From: Scytalidium lignicola
Lineage: Eukaryota > Ascomycota > Leotiomycetes
Direction of reading: 5' to 3'
Assembly (NCBI GenBank): GCA_002812745.2
Contig: NCSJ02000030.1
Location: 1-64,000 of the forward strand
Length of the DNA stretch: 64,000 nucleotides
Shown: in pieces, positions 32,409 to 44,298 of the stretch
Layout: every line of letters begins with the position of its first letter
Position numbering within the stretch: the first letter of the stretch is position 1
Made by a program: the position numbers and the translations under genes
Notes under the pieces: generated by a model
Database searches by the model: none
Told to the model about the DNA's origin: nothing
What the model saw: only the letters and a program-made list of their open reading frames with translations

Positions 32409-35252
32409 TCAAAAATCGAACTCATCAAAGTCTTTGATAAGAAGTTCAACAGCACTACTCCCAACCCCTGCCAGCTCATCCTGACCATCTCTACTACTGT
32501 CTCTTGCAGATTGACTCTCCCTGCCCTTGTCTCTATCTCTGCCCCTCTCAATAGCTAACCCACTCTCCATATCACTCCTCGATCTGCTGTCATCTCTTCT
32601 GCTATTGGGAGTCCTACTGTTCTCGCGACTTTCCTCCTTCATAGGCCAGTCAAAATCATATTCATCGACCTTCTCAATCCCTGGCGCATACCCGGTGCCG
32701 CTCAAGTGGAAGCCTAATAACTCGCCGTCCCTGGGTATTCTCGGTGGGGCTCCTCCTCCTAATCCCCCAGCTAATGAGGTGGCTGATGCCATAGTTCCTC
32801 TCCGAGATCGACTACCTACCGAAGATGGTGATTTCTTCATCGACATGGCCATGGACCCATTTTCAGAATCGACCACTGTGATAGAACTGGACCGGGTCGA
32901 GGGCAGATAGGATTTCATATTGCGATAGGCATGTGGTAGAGGGAATGAGTGATTTGATATTGTTGTAGGTGATTCGTGCATATCGCTACTCCATGTAGTA
33001 GGAACCCTCCAACAGTAACTCACCTCATGTACTGCTTCTTCCTTGTTCGGAATTGCACCTTTCCATGGCGGTGTCCCGCGTAATTTAGGATTGAGGTGGT
33101 AAGGGACGTCATCCGTATATCGCATGTTGGGAGTGTCGACCGCCACGGTAGCCAGAGTTTGTAGGATTCCGTAGATCAGCACCCAACGACCCCTTCGTGC
33201 GGCATAAGGGTCGACGTCGCCGACCTTGTCTGCCTTCTCGAAGCGGACAAAAGCATCAACGAGATCATTAGGCGTGAAATCCGATCCAAGGAGGTAGATG
33301 TTAGTTGACTCTGTGTAGGCGAGCGCTGCTTTTCTCTCGGCCATTTTCTCGTCTCCGGTTCTTGCTCTGCGTGAGGTGGCGCGGAGGTTACTGTCTGATG
33401 GTTTGGTAGTCATGGAGACTGATTCCGGTACTAAGGGGTAAGGATGAGGAATATGAGGGTATTTGTGGCGGTTATCAAATGCGACCAAGATATCAGTGAA
33501 AGGAATATCTTCCGAATCTGCTTCGAATCCCTTGTTGTCAGGGTTGACGATATTCCATTTTCGGCCACTTCGTTCTTCCGAGCAATCCCACACCACATTA
33601 CGGTTGACGATGTAGTCGTATAGCGCGCCAAAATCTTTCTGTAATCTTTCTACCAAGGATCGTGTGAGCCATGTGTCTTCTCCATACTGTATATGCGGAG
33701 GCCAGATTTCATAGGTATATTCGTAATGCTGAAGGAAGAATTTCCGGAGCCTTTCGAAGCTCAGCTGAGCCGGCGTTCGCTTTTCGCTCATTAAGGGCCA
33801 CATATCAGAGAAATCAAAGTTTGCAAGACGGTCTTCCGCTGCATTTACTCGGACTTGAACTTCTAGACTCGACCGTTCTAGGAGAGCTTTCGTTATGGGC
33901 GTGATGTAGCGGAATTCGGAGATACCGTCAAATTTGTTGTACATCCCGGCGGTATGAATGAACGACTCTCTCCATCCTTCTTCCCACCGGACCCCGGGGG
34001 TTTCACTCCAGGCAAGCAGGGCCGCTGCTGTAGAAGGACTGTTACGAACATCGTCAATTCCTCTACCAGCTATATAATCGATGAGTAACTGCGCGATATC
34101 CGTTTCCGGAGGCATGAAGACTTCCAATCGTTTGTGTAGATCGTTAAGGGCCTGGTAAAGATTCAAGCCGACGAGTGATGCTTGGAAAAGGAGAGCAAAA
34201 ACATTTCTAGTAGTTACTTGGTGACGGAGTGACTCAGATTTCGTCAGACCAGCAGGAACAGGAAAGAAAATCTCATAGGATACTTGGCCATCATATACGC
34301 CAGCACTGTATTCCGAAACTGGTGGCGTAGGTCCTCCTTGTTGTCTGCTGGCAGGTCTCACATATAGCGAAGATTTCGTGGTGGGAGAACCAACAGGGGA
34401 AGGAGGCATGTTGAAGCCATTGCCATCATCTATGGTTCCTTCCCGCAACATGGTGATAAGAACTCGAGATTCAGTGGCCTCAAGGACATGAGACGATAAT
34501 CGGAAAGAAGGTGGTGGTCGTGCGGAGCGAGGAGCCTCATTACTGAGGAAGACTAGAGTGTCACCGTTCGGGTCCCAAAGTTCAGGGTCTTTACGAAGCT
34601 TGTTCCACGGTTTTGGAGGCCGCCCATTGCCAATCCACCGCCTCAACTGCGGTCCTTGCGGGATGGGAGGAAGCTTGGTTTGAGGTGGACCAGATCGAGG
34701 GTATGACTGATCCTCGGGCACTTGCTGCCGACCCTGCTCCTGCTGTTGCTTCTGCTGCTGTGACGTTCTTGGTTTCACTGCAGGAACAGACATTAGTTCT
34801 TCCTCGACCACTTCTCGAACTTCATGTGCATGTGAAGAGTGCCCCGTAGAAGAGCTATGAGGCCTAGCCACTTCCTCTAGCTCGGCTTGCTTCTTCTTCC
34901 CACCACCAAAGGTCTTTGAGAGACCCTTGCGGATACCTTCGCTCCTCTTATCCATTATTGATCTGAATGATGACTTCTCGATGCCCGAAACATCGATGAC
35001 CGGTAAGGGAGGATGTCGAACGCGGGCATATGCCAACTCGTCTGACCCAGACGACGCGATAGATTTCGCTGTGATTGGACGTGAATCATAGAGTTTACCA
35101 TGATGTTCAGAGTCATTTAAGGTGGGCATACCCTTTGACTTGTTCACAGGATAGTCGGCAAGGATCGAAGCAGATCGATCTATTGACACATGGTGCGACT
35201 TATCCTTAAGCTTGGTCTTCTCCTTGCGGACGTATGCACTCCGACCAGACAT
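32409..35252 (-). CDS. Large fungal protein of unknown function (possibly DUF8004)
   Basis: Single 947-residue frame with an ATG (MSGRSAYVRKEK). A basic, disordered N-terminus of about 200 residues holds KGLSKTFGGGKKKQ and a Gln-rich run. A folded core of about residues 200-760 follows (GNGRPPKPWNKLRKDPELWDP, SSHVLEATESRVLITML, DEVSYEIFFPVP-like stretch, WSETPGVRWEEGWRESFIHTAGMY, ARRGRWVLIYGILQTLA). The tail is Ser/Arg-rich and ends with an acidic VELLIKDFDEFDF. I recall this family as a fungus-specific DUF without known function, but the name is from memory and unsure. No membrane helix or catalytic motif is evident. Confidence 0.85.
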   Translation of the reverse strand: MSGRSAYVRKEKTKLKDKSHHVSIDRSASILADYPVNKSKGMPTLNDSEHHGKLYDSRPITAKSIASSGSDELAYARVRHPPLPVIDVSGIEKSSFRSIMDKRSEGIRKGLSKTFGGGKKKQAELEEVARPHSSSTGHSSHAHEVREVVEEELMSVPAVKPRTSQQQKQQQEQGRQQVPEDQSYPRSGPPQTKLPPIPQGPQLRRWIGNGRPPKPWNKLRKDPELWDPNGDTLVFLSNEAPRSARPPPSFRLSSHVLEATESRVLITMLREGTIDDGNGFNMPPSPVGSPTTKSSLYVRPASRQQGGPTPPVSEYSAGVYDGQVSYEIFFPVPAGLTKSESLRHQVTTRNVFALLFQASLVGLNLYQALNDLHKRLEVFMPPETDIAQLLIDYIAGRGIDDVRNSPSTAAALLAWSETPGVRWEEGWRESFIHTAGMYNKFDGISEFRYITPITKALLERSSLEVQVRVNAAEDRLANFDFSDMWPLMSEKRTPAQLSFERLRKFFLQHYEYTYEIWPPHIQYGEDTWLTRSLVERLQKDFGALYDYIVNRNVVWDCSEERSGRKWNIVNPDNKGFEADSEDIPFTDILVAFDNRHKYPHIPHPYPLVPESVSMTTKPSDSNLRATSRRARTGDEKMAERKAALAYTESTNIYLLGSDFTPNDLVDAFVRFEKADKVGDVDPYAARRGRWVLIYGILQTLATVAVDTPNMRYTDDVPYHLNPKLRGTPPWKGAIPNKEEAVHEVSYCWRVPTTWSSDMHESPTTISNHSFPLPHAYRNMKSYLPSTRSSSITVVDSENGSMAMSMKKSPSSVGSRSRRGTMASATSLAGGLGGGAPPRIPRDGELLGFHLSGTGYAPGIEKVDEYDFDWPMKEESRENSRTPNSRRDDSRSRSDMESGLAIERGRDRDKGRESQSARDSSRDGQDELAGVGSSAVELLIKDFDEFDF

Positions 35253-38200
35253 TTTCGTTGAGTTGGAGGGGTGCTATAGAGCCCCATGCAAACGTAACGG
35301 AGAATTGACGTTGAATATAGGTATAATGATATATAAAGTTCCAAGGACCGTGCTACAGTCAATATACCAGATGACGGTGTAAGGTTCGTTTGATCAGAAT
35401 CCTTCGCGGATTATATGCAATTGGAATCTTAGGTGAGCGAAAAGAACGACTGAGAACTAGACTGTAGAGCCGAAGAGGTAGGGAATGAATGCTGTATTTG
35501 TGGAGAAGGGCTGGTCATGCACAGGGCTATCAAATCCGATCTGGGCTCTCTAAGCCCTATCACACTCCTAAAAGCTATTAGCAAGGCTATCCATGTGCGA
35601 AGCTACCGTCGATCAGGAACGGAGCCCACCGAACTAGGACCCTGGGAACACACGTGGAGATAACCAAGTAGAATTGCGTCCTTTAATGATCTGCAATGAA
35701 GAAAACAGGCTAAGGAGCAGTGCGATCTAAAAAGATTCCAAGTGACTAAGGGAGCAGTCGATAGATATCCCACCTGGAACCCACGAACCCTCGAGCTCCA
35801 GAGATGGTGGGATGGAACCTTGCCGGATATCACTGATTTTCAAGGGTTGGATGTTGCTTTTTTCCCACCAAGGTTTAAGGCGCCACGCATGAGACTATGG
35901 GGAATGTCATAGTTGCATGCAGGGTCCGTCCCGTTCAGTGTTTGTTTGTGGCGAACGGGTAGAGTTCGGTGGTGACGACGGAGGACTTTTTATGACATGG
36001 AAGGCAGCCGTCGGCATGAATTCCGAAGGCGGCTTGGATGGATGACGATAGGTACTGTGGGCGAGCACCGTTGCCCAGCCTTTCTCTGTGGCCGCGAGAC
36101 GTTCTGGAGGAAGGTATCTCCGTATTTGAACCGAGACGACAACAGGAAGCATTGCATTATTCAGGGAACGGGGAGGTCTCCGGCCAATGCGCAGCATCGT
36201 ATGAGAGTAGCTCTCATGGCCCACATCTTTCTGGAAGGTAACTTAACCAGGCCGCGTCGACTTAAGGCTTTTCGGTCCCAGAAGACGACGGAAGAAAGGG
36301 AATAGTGCTGATGAGCTGGGCTGGTGTTTGGTTTCTGGTGGATCTGGTAGCTCTAGTAGCTCTGGTGGCGGTTGGGTTGGTGAAGATGGTTAGAGATAAG
36401 GAGGAGGAAGTTGATGGGTCGAAAGCGTGCTGTTGGTGGTGGTGGTTGACGTGGGTGGGATGCCTGTCAACTCAGGCTAACGATGCCTGTCAACTCAGGC
36501 TAACGATGCCTGTCAACTCAGGCTAACCAGGTGTGCAAGGACCTTCCAACCCCCCCTCCCGCTGCCAATTCCGCCCAACGACTTTCCTTCCCCCCTGAGC
36601 GTGATAAGAAAATGCGACCCTGCCAGCCACTGACTGGCCCTTAATCAATTGTCAATCGAAATTGGTCGTTGCATTCCCCATTAATTATTATCCAAGGCGA
36701 ATAAAAACAAGTGCTCAACCACCACAGGGAAGTACAAGTACAGTATTACTGTATCATGCTCCCAAACTAGTAACGTTATGAAGTTGTCTGTTAATTAGTG
36801 CTTTAGTCAGACTGTCTGTCGTGACTATGGGTTCTTTGCCGATGCAACAGTCAAAGAGAGCAGAGAAACAAACCATCAACCCAATTCAATCCTCACCGTG
36901 CGTGTGTACGTACAGTACAGTACGCAACATCAATTACCCAACTCACTCTATCTCTATCTTTGCAACTTTCTTATCTCTTCTCTCTACTGTAATATCCCTC
37001 AATCATGGCTTGCAGCTTCGTTCCACAAGCGGCGCCTTAACCCATCACAAACGCATGACGTGCAGCACAAGAACGGCCCCTTGGGAAGACTCCCGTACCA
37101 AAACGGGAGATGCGAGAAATTTTCCTAAATTACACCTTTGCACTAGAGGACGTGGGACGCATCTTTGGGGACCAGTCCCTGTGTGCTTGTGCCTGCATTA
37201 CCCTTTTTTGTGCCTGCTCTTGTGCCATTGTGCCGGTTCCGGTTCCTGTTCCTGTTCCTGATCCTCAGCCTTCTTTTACTATACTTGCTTTTTCTTCACT
37301 GCAAGCCAACTGCGACTTCATGATATGGCAATACTACAGTACTGGTACCCGGAGTAACCATCCAATGCTACTGCAGGGCGCACTCACGGGCTGTCTTTGC
37401 GTTGTTCTTTTCTCCTTCTTCTTCCGCTTCTTCGGCGGCACAGGAAACAGAAGCAGAAGCAGAAGCAGAAACACATGCGCGGTCCAAACGCCAACTCCTT
37501 TTTTCATGCACCAAGCGAACAGAGCTTGACGTACGTAAAATATTCCGCTCCTTTGCTTAGGCATCATCAAATTTCATGCCGAGATGAAGCAGAAAAACAC
37601 ACCCCATTTTTTACGCTCGTGCCTGTAGTTTGATTGAATCTGACCAAAATATTACGCTTCCCTGAGCCGTCTTACAACTCAACAACCCAATTGCGAAGGG
37701 GGAAAATGAATGGAGTCTTCGGTCATATTTGAGCAGTACACGTACAGTAAGCACGGAAAACCGCTCAAGGCCACCCGGATCTTGAAACTGGATTCCCTTC
37801 CCCGCTTTTTTCTCTCATTCATCTGATGCTAGCAGCAATAGTGCTGGCAATTACCGAATTAGTTGGGTCTTCTGGCTCATCTTTCTCTTTCATCCGAGAG
37901 AGTGAGAGAGAGAGACAGACAGAGAGGCTTGACTCGAGCCAAGTGATTCCATTCTGGAAGGAAAAAATCAGGCAAAGCCCAGGGATTAAGCCACCCTTAA
38001 GACTGAGATTAATCATTCGTAATGCCCCGGGTGTGTGAAACCTCTCGTGTGCCCTCGATGTGCCTCGGTGTGCCTGCTCTAGCCCGCCCGTTCTTTTTTA
38101 TTTCCGCAGGCTGGGCCTTGAACCCGAGCCAGTGGTTCACTAAGATTCCGGTGTGACAAGGTCTCTCTCTTACTCTTACTCTTCCTCGACGTTGACTCGC

Positions 38201-38966
38201 AAAAAACTCGTGTTACATCTCGATCTTAATTCTATCCAATTGATTAGCTTCATAGCTTTCACACAGTCTATTTCCACGTGTATAACCATATCCTCTCATC
38301 TCTTATCGGATAATTTCGGATAATTCATTTGCTTCTAAAAAGGAATGAAAGGTACGGTACTGTACTTACGTACAGTACAAGTACAAGTACGCAGAACCTA
38401 AACGGGACAACAACGGCTAGCGGGGCAATGGACATTCTCTCGGGAAAAAAACGAAGGAAAGTGGAGAATGAGCTTGGTAGGATACTGTAGGTGAAGAATA
38501 GATGAGGGAAGGTACATGTACATGTACTCGTTGTGGTTTTGTTTGGTGACTAGAAGAGGAATTATTCCTCTCTGTTGTGAGATGGATGATCATGTAAGCT
38601 GCACGCGCCGAAATGTGCTCCGATATAACAATTTCAACATCAAGCTCTGCAAACTAGCAGGAAGGGACGCATGTTGCACTGTTTATGTGTCTCTTGCCTT
38701 TAGCCCCAGACATGGCTACCTGTTATCATCATCGTCTACCCTCTCCAGACTGTAGTGTCGGAACCAATTAATGAACTGCTTATTGACGAGTGCTTCGAAA
38801 ACAAACGCCATTGTAAATATGCTGGGTATGTGTATCTTTTAACTATGCAAAAAAAGGCGCCACCACACTCCAAATGCTCCTCTGATCCAGCATGGTTTGA
38901 ACAAAACGGCAAAAAAAAAAAGGAGAGACAGAACCAAAACGCAAAACCTTCCCTCCATGATTTTCC
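35253..38966. other. 3.7-kb gene-free intergenic region
   Basis: Lies upstream of the 947-residue gene and downstream of the AnmK-like gene. No convincing gene: the longest frames (about 105 codons near 35907-36305, both strands) resemble nothing I know. It contains the 3 x 23-bp repeat at 36459, GGTTCC/TGTTCC repeats near 37233-37262, an AGAAGC run near 37449-37470, and GTAC-rich runs at 36727-36752, 36903-36925, 37738 and 38351-38391. Confidence 0.45.
36459..36527. repeat. Three perfect 23-bp tandem repeats
   Basis: Units start at 36459, 36482 and 36505. Each reads GATGCCTGTCAACTCAGGCT plus AAC and contains the imperfect palindrome CCTGxxxxxTCAGG. The copies are identical. Confidence 0.9.
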
Positions 38967-40525
38967 TCATAACTCCTTAACATCGTCCTTCTGCTTAACA
39001 ATCAATTCCCTAACCTCTGGCAGTCCCTCCCATCCTCGTCCCGCCCCACCAAAAGCCACGCTCTTCTCAATCACCTCCCTCCATCTCAATCCGGGCGCAA
39101 GTTTCCCCGTAATGGTATTTGGTCTCCGGACGTCAGCGTTCATGGGCACTGGCAGGGCTCGTCCAAGAAGAGCTTCCATGGCCTGCATCGCGAAACCTAC
39201 GGCCTTCTTCGCATTCGTAGGCACGCCCGTCTTCTCCAAACTCCCGAAGCGCGCGCCGGGGAACTCGTTCTGCAGATCAATCAGGAACTGGGGGTTTAAT
39301 ATCCCGCGCCCGTCGAGCGTGATGTCCGCATTGTTGATTGCTTCGCGGCCGGGACCAAATAGGAGCATCTGATGAGCTATGCTGGCTGAGGTGAAGCGGA
39401 CGAGGGTGGCTATTGTGTCGGCCGGTGTGCAGCCACGGTAGGAGCACATCGATACAATCTTGTGTGCTAGGGCATCGCCATAGATCTCCCTTGCCGTGGT
39501 TTTAGGCGGTCGTGTTTTCAGGTATGTGTCGCTTTCGAGGAGTTCAGCCACGACTTCGTGGCATATATGACCATGCTGTAAGGCAGCTTCCAGCGCAACC
39601 GCGGGGTCAAGGCCGTAGTGTCGAAAGGCGGCATCTATGAGACTGATTCCTGGGCCGGAATCCCAATCATACATTGCGTCAACACCGCCTTTGGAATCTG
39701 GAGGAATGAAGACGACAGTTGTTATGCCTCCAATTGTTAAACATATCTGCAGTCGTGTAGGGTGATGAAGGAGTAATCCAACCAGGTATGCAAATAGAGG
39801 CGCTCCTTGCCGCCCTACTGCTTGTTCTGCGGTTCGATAATCCGACACCGTTGTGACTCCAGTTTTTGCAGAAATGACGGCTCCTTCCCCCAAGCACATA
39901 TTCGACCGATGCTGTCCAGGTGGAGGGGATCCCGTCAAGGTTATCAGCTGTCCTCCAGATCCAATTAAATCAATAGTGTCGATGGATATCTTGTGCTTCT
40001 GCGCAAATATATGAATTGCATTTGCAAAAGTATGACCCATCTCAGCGTCCATCTGGGATAACATGCTCGGCGGAGCAGCATCTTCTTGCAGCATGGACAG
40101 GATGTCAAATCGAATCTTCGAGGGCATCACAACCGAGTCGTACTAGAAAAAGGTAATTAGGAGCCGCAATCTAAGCCGGAGAGATGGCCGCAACACACCT
40201 GAATAAGGTCCAGACACAATGGCGCCTCCGGCGATTCCTGCGTGAAGCGGCATAGAGCAAAGTCGATATCATCCATTGCTGTCCCCGAAGTAACTCCAAG
40301 CACTAGCAGATCCAGCCCAGGAGGAGACACTGCTGTTGAACTAGTCCTGCTCGAACCTAATCGACCACCGTTGACCTGTGACTGCAACGCCTCCAAATAT
40401 TTGTGTCCCACCGGAGTCCTCACGCGCCCTTTCGGGGCCGGCGACACGCCTTTCACAACCATGACCATCGTCCTCCAGGAGTAAAAAGGAGACGGAGTAT
40501 AGAGCCTACCTGTGATGAGAGCCAT
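38967..40525 (-). CDS. Anhydro-sugar kinase (AnmK / levoglucosan kinase family)
   Basis: Exons 40525..40199 and 40142..38967, 500 residues; intron 40198..40143 (GTGTGT ... TTCTAG). The core begins near residue 76 with LDLLVLGVTSGTAMDDIDFAL, matching the family motif GxxSGTSxDxxD that carries the catalytic Asp. Later family marks are TIGGITTVVFIPP, the DWDSGPGISLIDAA nucleotide-site region and LDGRGILNPQFL. AnmK in bacteria phosphorylates and opens 1,6-anhydro-N-acetylmuramic acid; the fungal member from Lipomyces uses levoglucosan. Fungi lack peptidoglycan, so levoglucosan or another anhydrosugar is the likelier substrate (inference). The first 75 residues lack family similarity, so a later start is possible. 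Confidence 0.88.
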
Positions 40526-42884
40526 GTAGCAGCTCTGTGTATATACATATACCTACCCAGGCGGAGGGGCGGCGTCCCCACGCTATGCTCAGAAGGGCCA
40601 TATTCTCTCCAGTAAGAGAGTGGAACGACGGTTGAGGGGATCTGCACCAGACCAAGGTTTGGACCGCAGTTAGAAGAAGCAAAGAGAGCCCAACAGTGTT
40701 TGACCGCATTAGTCAATAGTAAAACGACGCTGCAGACCCCAAATGGTAAGCCCGTAGAGCCAAAATAATGCTCTCGTTATTAGACACCGGGCCTGGTTGG
40801 AGAAGGTCTGGCTAACTAGCTCTTTGCTAGCCCTCTTTTTCTGCCTTTTGGGCAGCCGGTAAAAGAGAGAAGGTGGAGAGAATTGGTTAGAGCGGGACCG
40901 GCAGCTACAGGAAGAGAAGTCCCATTTGGGCAAACCTATGCGCGCAACACGGATGACTAAGCGGGTCCAAACACGGGCCCTCGGGACTCTGCAATTAACT
41001 CATTACAGTATTGTACAGTAATACTCCATCACGCAGGTGGCATCCACGATTACGATTTGCTCCATCGCCCCGCCACTGGCCCTCCTCCACTCACATTCCA
41101 ATTAACACGAGAGAGTAACCGTCAGTAACGTGATTTATTTCTCGATGCCGTGGTACTGGGATTCTGCTGTTTAGCATCTCAAGTCTCAAATTATATCGAG
41201 CACAGGTTATCTTTTCCCATGTCGTGTCTGGAGGAAAACCACCAACTTTGATAAAGATGAGCTGATGATGGCTTCACTCTGGGGATTAGCCTTCCACTCA
41301 CCGGCAATCTCTCCCGCAGGATCCTGGTATTACTGTACAATACTCATTTGCCTTCTTGGATGCCTTGAAATGATCCACTGCCGAGGAACCCAATCCCGGG
41401 GTCGTTACGTACCGGTGTACAAATTCTCCTTGGATTATTCAAGGAGCTTCAGAAACAAGACGCACATGGACGTAGCATATACAGGGCGTGCAGGGCTAGG
41501 GCTTTCCCATGCTGTGTGCCTGCTTTCTGGCACGGTGATACGGTGCCTGTCTCCTCATACCCTTGCCTAAATCCCGAAAGTTGGGGTTCAACTTCTTTCT
41601 CCCCCATTTCTGTCATTCTATAGCCTGTATCAACGGAGGCTTTTTGTCCGGTTCGGGGAGGTGTATAGGTAATCCCAAGGTATCTCCTCGGGGATCGCAA
41701 CCTGAATTCTGTCATTGCCGATGGGCCGAGAACAAACACCGGACGGAGTTCGATATTCAAACACCAGCACAAAGCCCGATATATTTCCTACATTGCCGAC
41801 TGCAGTACTGTAATGGATGATTTCTACAGTAAGCCTGGACCGATAAAATAGTAAGAATTACGTCCGTATGGTTTTCCAATCTCGCCACCTTTTCTTTGCG
41901 CAGTCATGACAAGAGGTGAAGATTAGGCTCATCCGCTTAAACGACGATTGCACGATCGCATCTATTGTAGGCCCACCATTACCAGATTTACTGATTAACG
42001 GTGGGATTCTTGATGCCAAATCATAAAGTCCGCATTTTTTAGCCTTGCCCAATCATTTGCCATCTTCTCTTAACCTTGTGCACACACGATCTTTTGCTAA
42101 GTCTGACAAGTGCTTTGTTCTATTTTACACCTTCTCTTAGTGTGTTTTTACGGTTCCATCTTTCCTTCTCTCCATAGTTGTCACGTACATTGGCTTCTCT
42201 CTTTGCTAATTGTTGATAAGCCGAACGTATACCACAGTATGCGTTTTTACCTGTTCGAGTACAATCTTAAGTCATTCCAAAATTTGAGTTTCAAATAGCT
42301 CGCAAAGTTTTTTCGATCTTCTATTTGTTATAACACTATCTATCCATTTACGTACACTATATAAACACTAATTAATGCCTTTAGATGTAACGCCTTCTGC
42401 CGTAAGTATGCTTTAACCAAGGTAATAAATACGAACATAATTATACATAAAAGGTTGCCAAGATCATACCACTTTGGGAAAACTGACTTGCTCTGGTGCT
42501 GTTCCAGCGCAGTGGATGGAGAAATCTGCGGTGCTCTAATGACTGACGTACAGTAAAGACATAGTCTGAGTCCCCTGCTAAGCTGCTGTCCGCTCATCTT
42601 GTACTCAGGTGAAGAAGAGAAACCGCCCACATTGTAGGTCAAATCCGCTAGAGCTGAGGTCGAGCTAGCGACCAGTGCTATTTTCTTTCGCGTGAGATCT
42701 ACCAAATTGGAATTAATATTTGAAAGGTATGTGTGACGAAGGGTAATTTGACTTACAGCGTCTACCACATCGGTGATCTGAGTTCCTCATGATCTCCAAG
42801 GACATATCCCATCCAAAACCATGTGCAGACACTATCATATGACCATTATTGGAGATCGAAGCTGGGAGCACCTAAGACGCTTGC
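40526..42884. other. 2.4-kb gene-free intergenic region
   Basis: No supported gene. A 142-codon minus frame (42768-42340) lacks a true ATG, starting at GTG, and has no recognisable motif. A near-palindromic TTACAGTATTGTACAGTAA run is at 41004-41022. The left part should hold the AnmK-like promoter. Confidence 0.4.
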
Positions 42885-44298
42885 CTATACGTGGGCCCAT
42901 CCGTTCTCAAGGAGGACCTGCATTTCATTGATTAAACAGTAGGATCCAGCTTCATGTGACCTCGCCTGGCCCTCTTGTTCTACTTCCTTCCGCCATGATC
43001 GCAGTCTACTGTCTACCGTGTATCTTTCTAGAGACCTCTGTATAAAACCGCTCCATCGCACTAGTCTATTCTTCCAGATTCCCTCTACTCTCTCTCTTGT
43101 ACTCGGCCATACTCCGGTATTCGGATTCACCACCTCATCGGCTTCGGCATTATAGGATACTCGAACATTCGGGTTGAGCCACACTCCTTTCCTTGCGCTC
43201 AAGTCATTGTCTGCGTGGATGAGACAGCATTCAGATCCTTCTAGGTGGTGAGTAGCCAGGCTGTCTGGGATTCCTCTGAAGCGCAGGGGCGGATTATGGT
43301 AGAAGGGTTCTGCTTGGAAAACAACAATTCCATTCCAGCATGATTTGACAGGTACTGGAGCGTTTGACATGATGGCGTGCCGGGACCGGGTTGAGAGGAA
43401 ATAGGGCCAGGCCTCAGTGATGGGTTTTGCGCCTGAGATGTCGCGAAGGGCAAAGGTGTCATAGTAAATTGGGGGTTTCGAGAAATCGAGTGAGCAAGCT
43501 GCTGCATAATTGCCGTCTCTTGTCGCGATTAAAGTAGTAACGTCTTCGGTCTAGATATATTCAAAAAGAAGCAATTAGTATATTCTCCAATGGGCTCATC
43601 TGCGCATATCGGCGGAGGAATACCGTAAAGATAACATCGTTCAGCCACAATATCTTGTCAAATTGCCGTTCCTCTTGCCCGTTATTCTGTTCTGAAAGCT
43701 GATTTAGCTTCTCCATTACCTGGTTTCGTATATCAGCTAGGTAAGGTATTCGCCGCAGCTCCTTTTTATTTCGACTTGTCCAAATCCATCCCTCCTCGTC
43801 AGGTCCAGGCTGTCGCTCAATTTCATTTTTATGCGTCTTCGAAGTAAATTCAATACTCCTCTCTACACCTAGAGCCTCTAATTTGCGATCCAACTCTTGT
43901 AGTGCACCCCTCGTGTCATCCCAGCTTCCGCCCTCAATGATCGAAATATAGACGTTGTCCGCCCCAAAGTACTTCACAAGGTCCAAGACTGCCGCGCTCC
44001 AGTGAGAGCGTATAATTTGTTCATTGTTCCAGTGCATGCTCGCGATGAAAATCCGATCCTTCCGCGTCAAGGAAGTATCCGATGGGATCGGCACCACTCG
44101 CGTGACTGGAGCAGTGTAGAGAATCGTCACGATAAGGTCGAATGAGAGGACGATGATCAAGAAGAGAATGACAAGTCGAAGCCAGCTACGGCGCAGGCGC
44201 CGCGGCCGGCGAAAGGGAGTGAGAAGCATGTGGGTTGAAGCCGCATGCGATCCAAGATGCTTCTCGATTTTTGGAGAACGAGTTCCACGATTCCCCAC
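42885..44298 (-). CDS. CMT1: CMT1-type alpha-1,3-mannosyltransferase
   Basis: Exons 44298..43624 and 43550..42885, 446 residues; intron 43623..43551 (GTATTC ... TCTAG) restores LNDVIFT-TEDVTTLI, the hallmark of the CAP59/CMT1 family. A basic N-terminus, one membrane anchor (residues about 40-62, LRLVILFLIIVLSFDLIVTIL) and a lumenal domain give a type II Golgi layout. Other family marks: IFIASMHWNNEQIIRSHW, NVYISIIEGGSWDDTRGAL, CSLDFSKPPIYYDTFALRD and SCWNGIVVFQAEPF. In Cryptococcus, relatives act on capsule mannan; ascomycetes have many copies whose acceptors are unknown. Symbol given for the family, not for proven orthology. Confidence 0.87.

Noticed and set aside
35907..36305. Overlapping frames of about 100 codons on both strands
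   Set aside because: No motif on either strand; overlap on both strands suggests chance in moderately GC-rich DNA.
38100..38150. Possible tRNA (GGGTTCAAG on the minus strand)
   Set aside because: B-box-like word only; no A box or cloverleaf could be drawn.
42340..42768. 142-codon minus frame with a possible membrane segment
   Set aside because: Begins at GTG; the nearest upstream ATG frame hits a stop after two codons, and no homology or splice model was evident.
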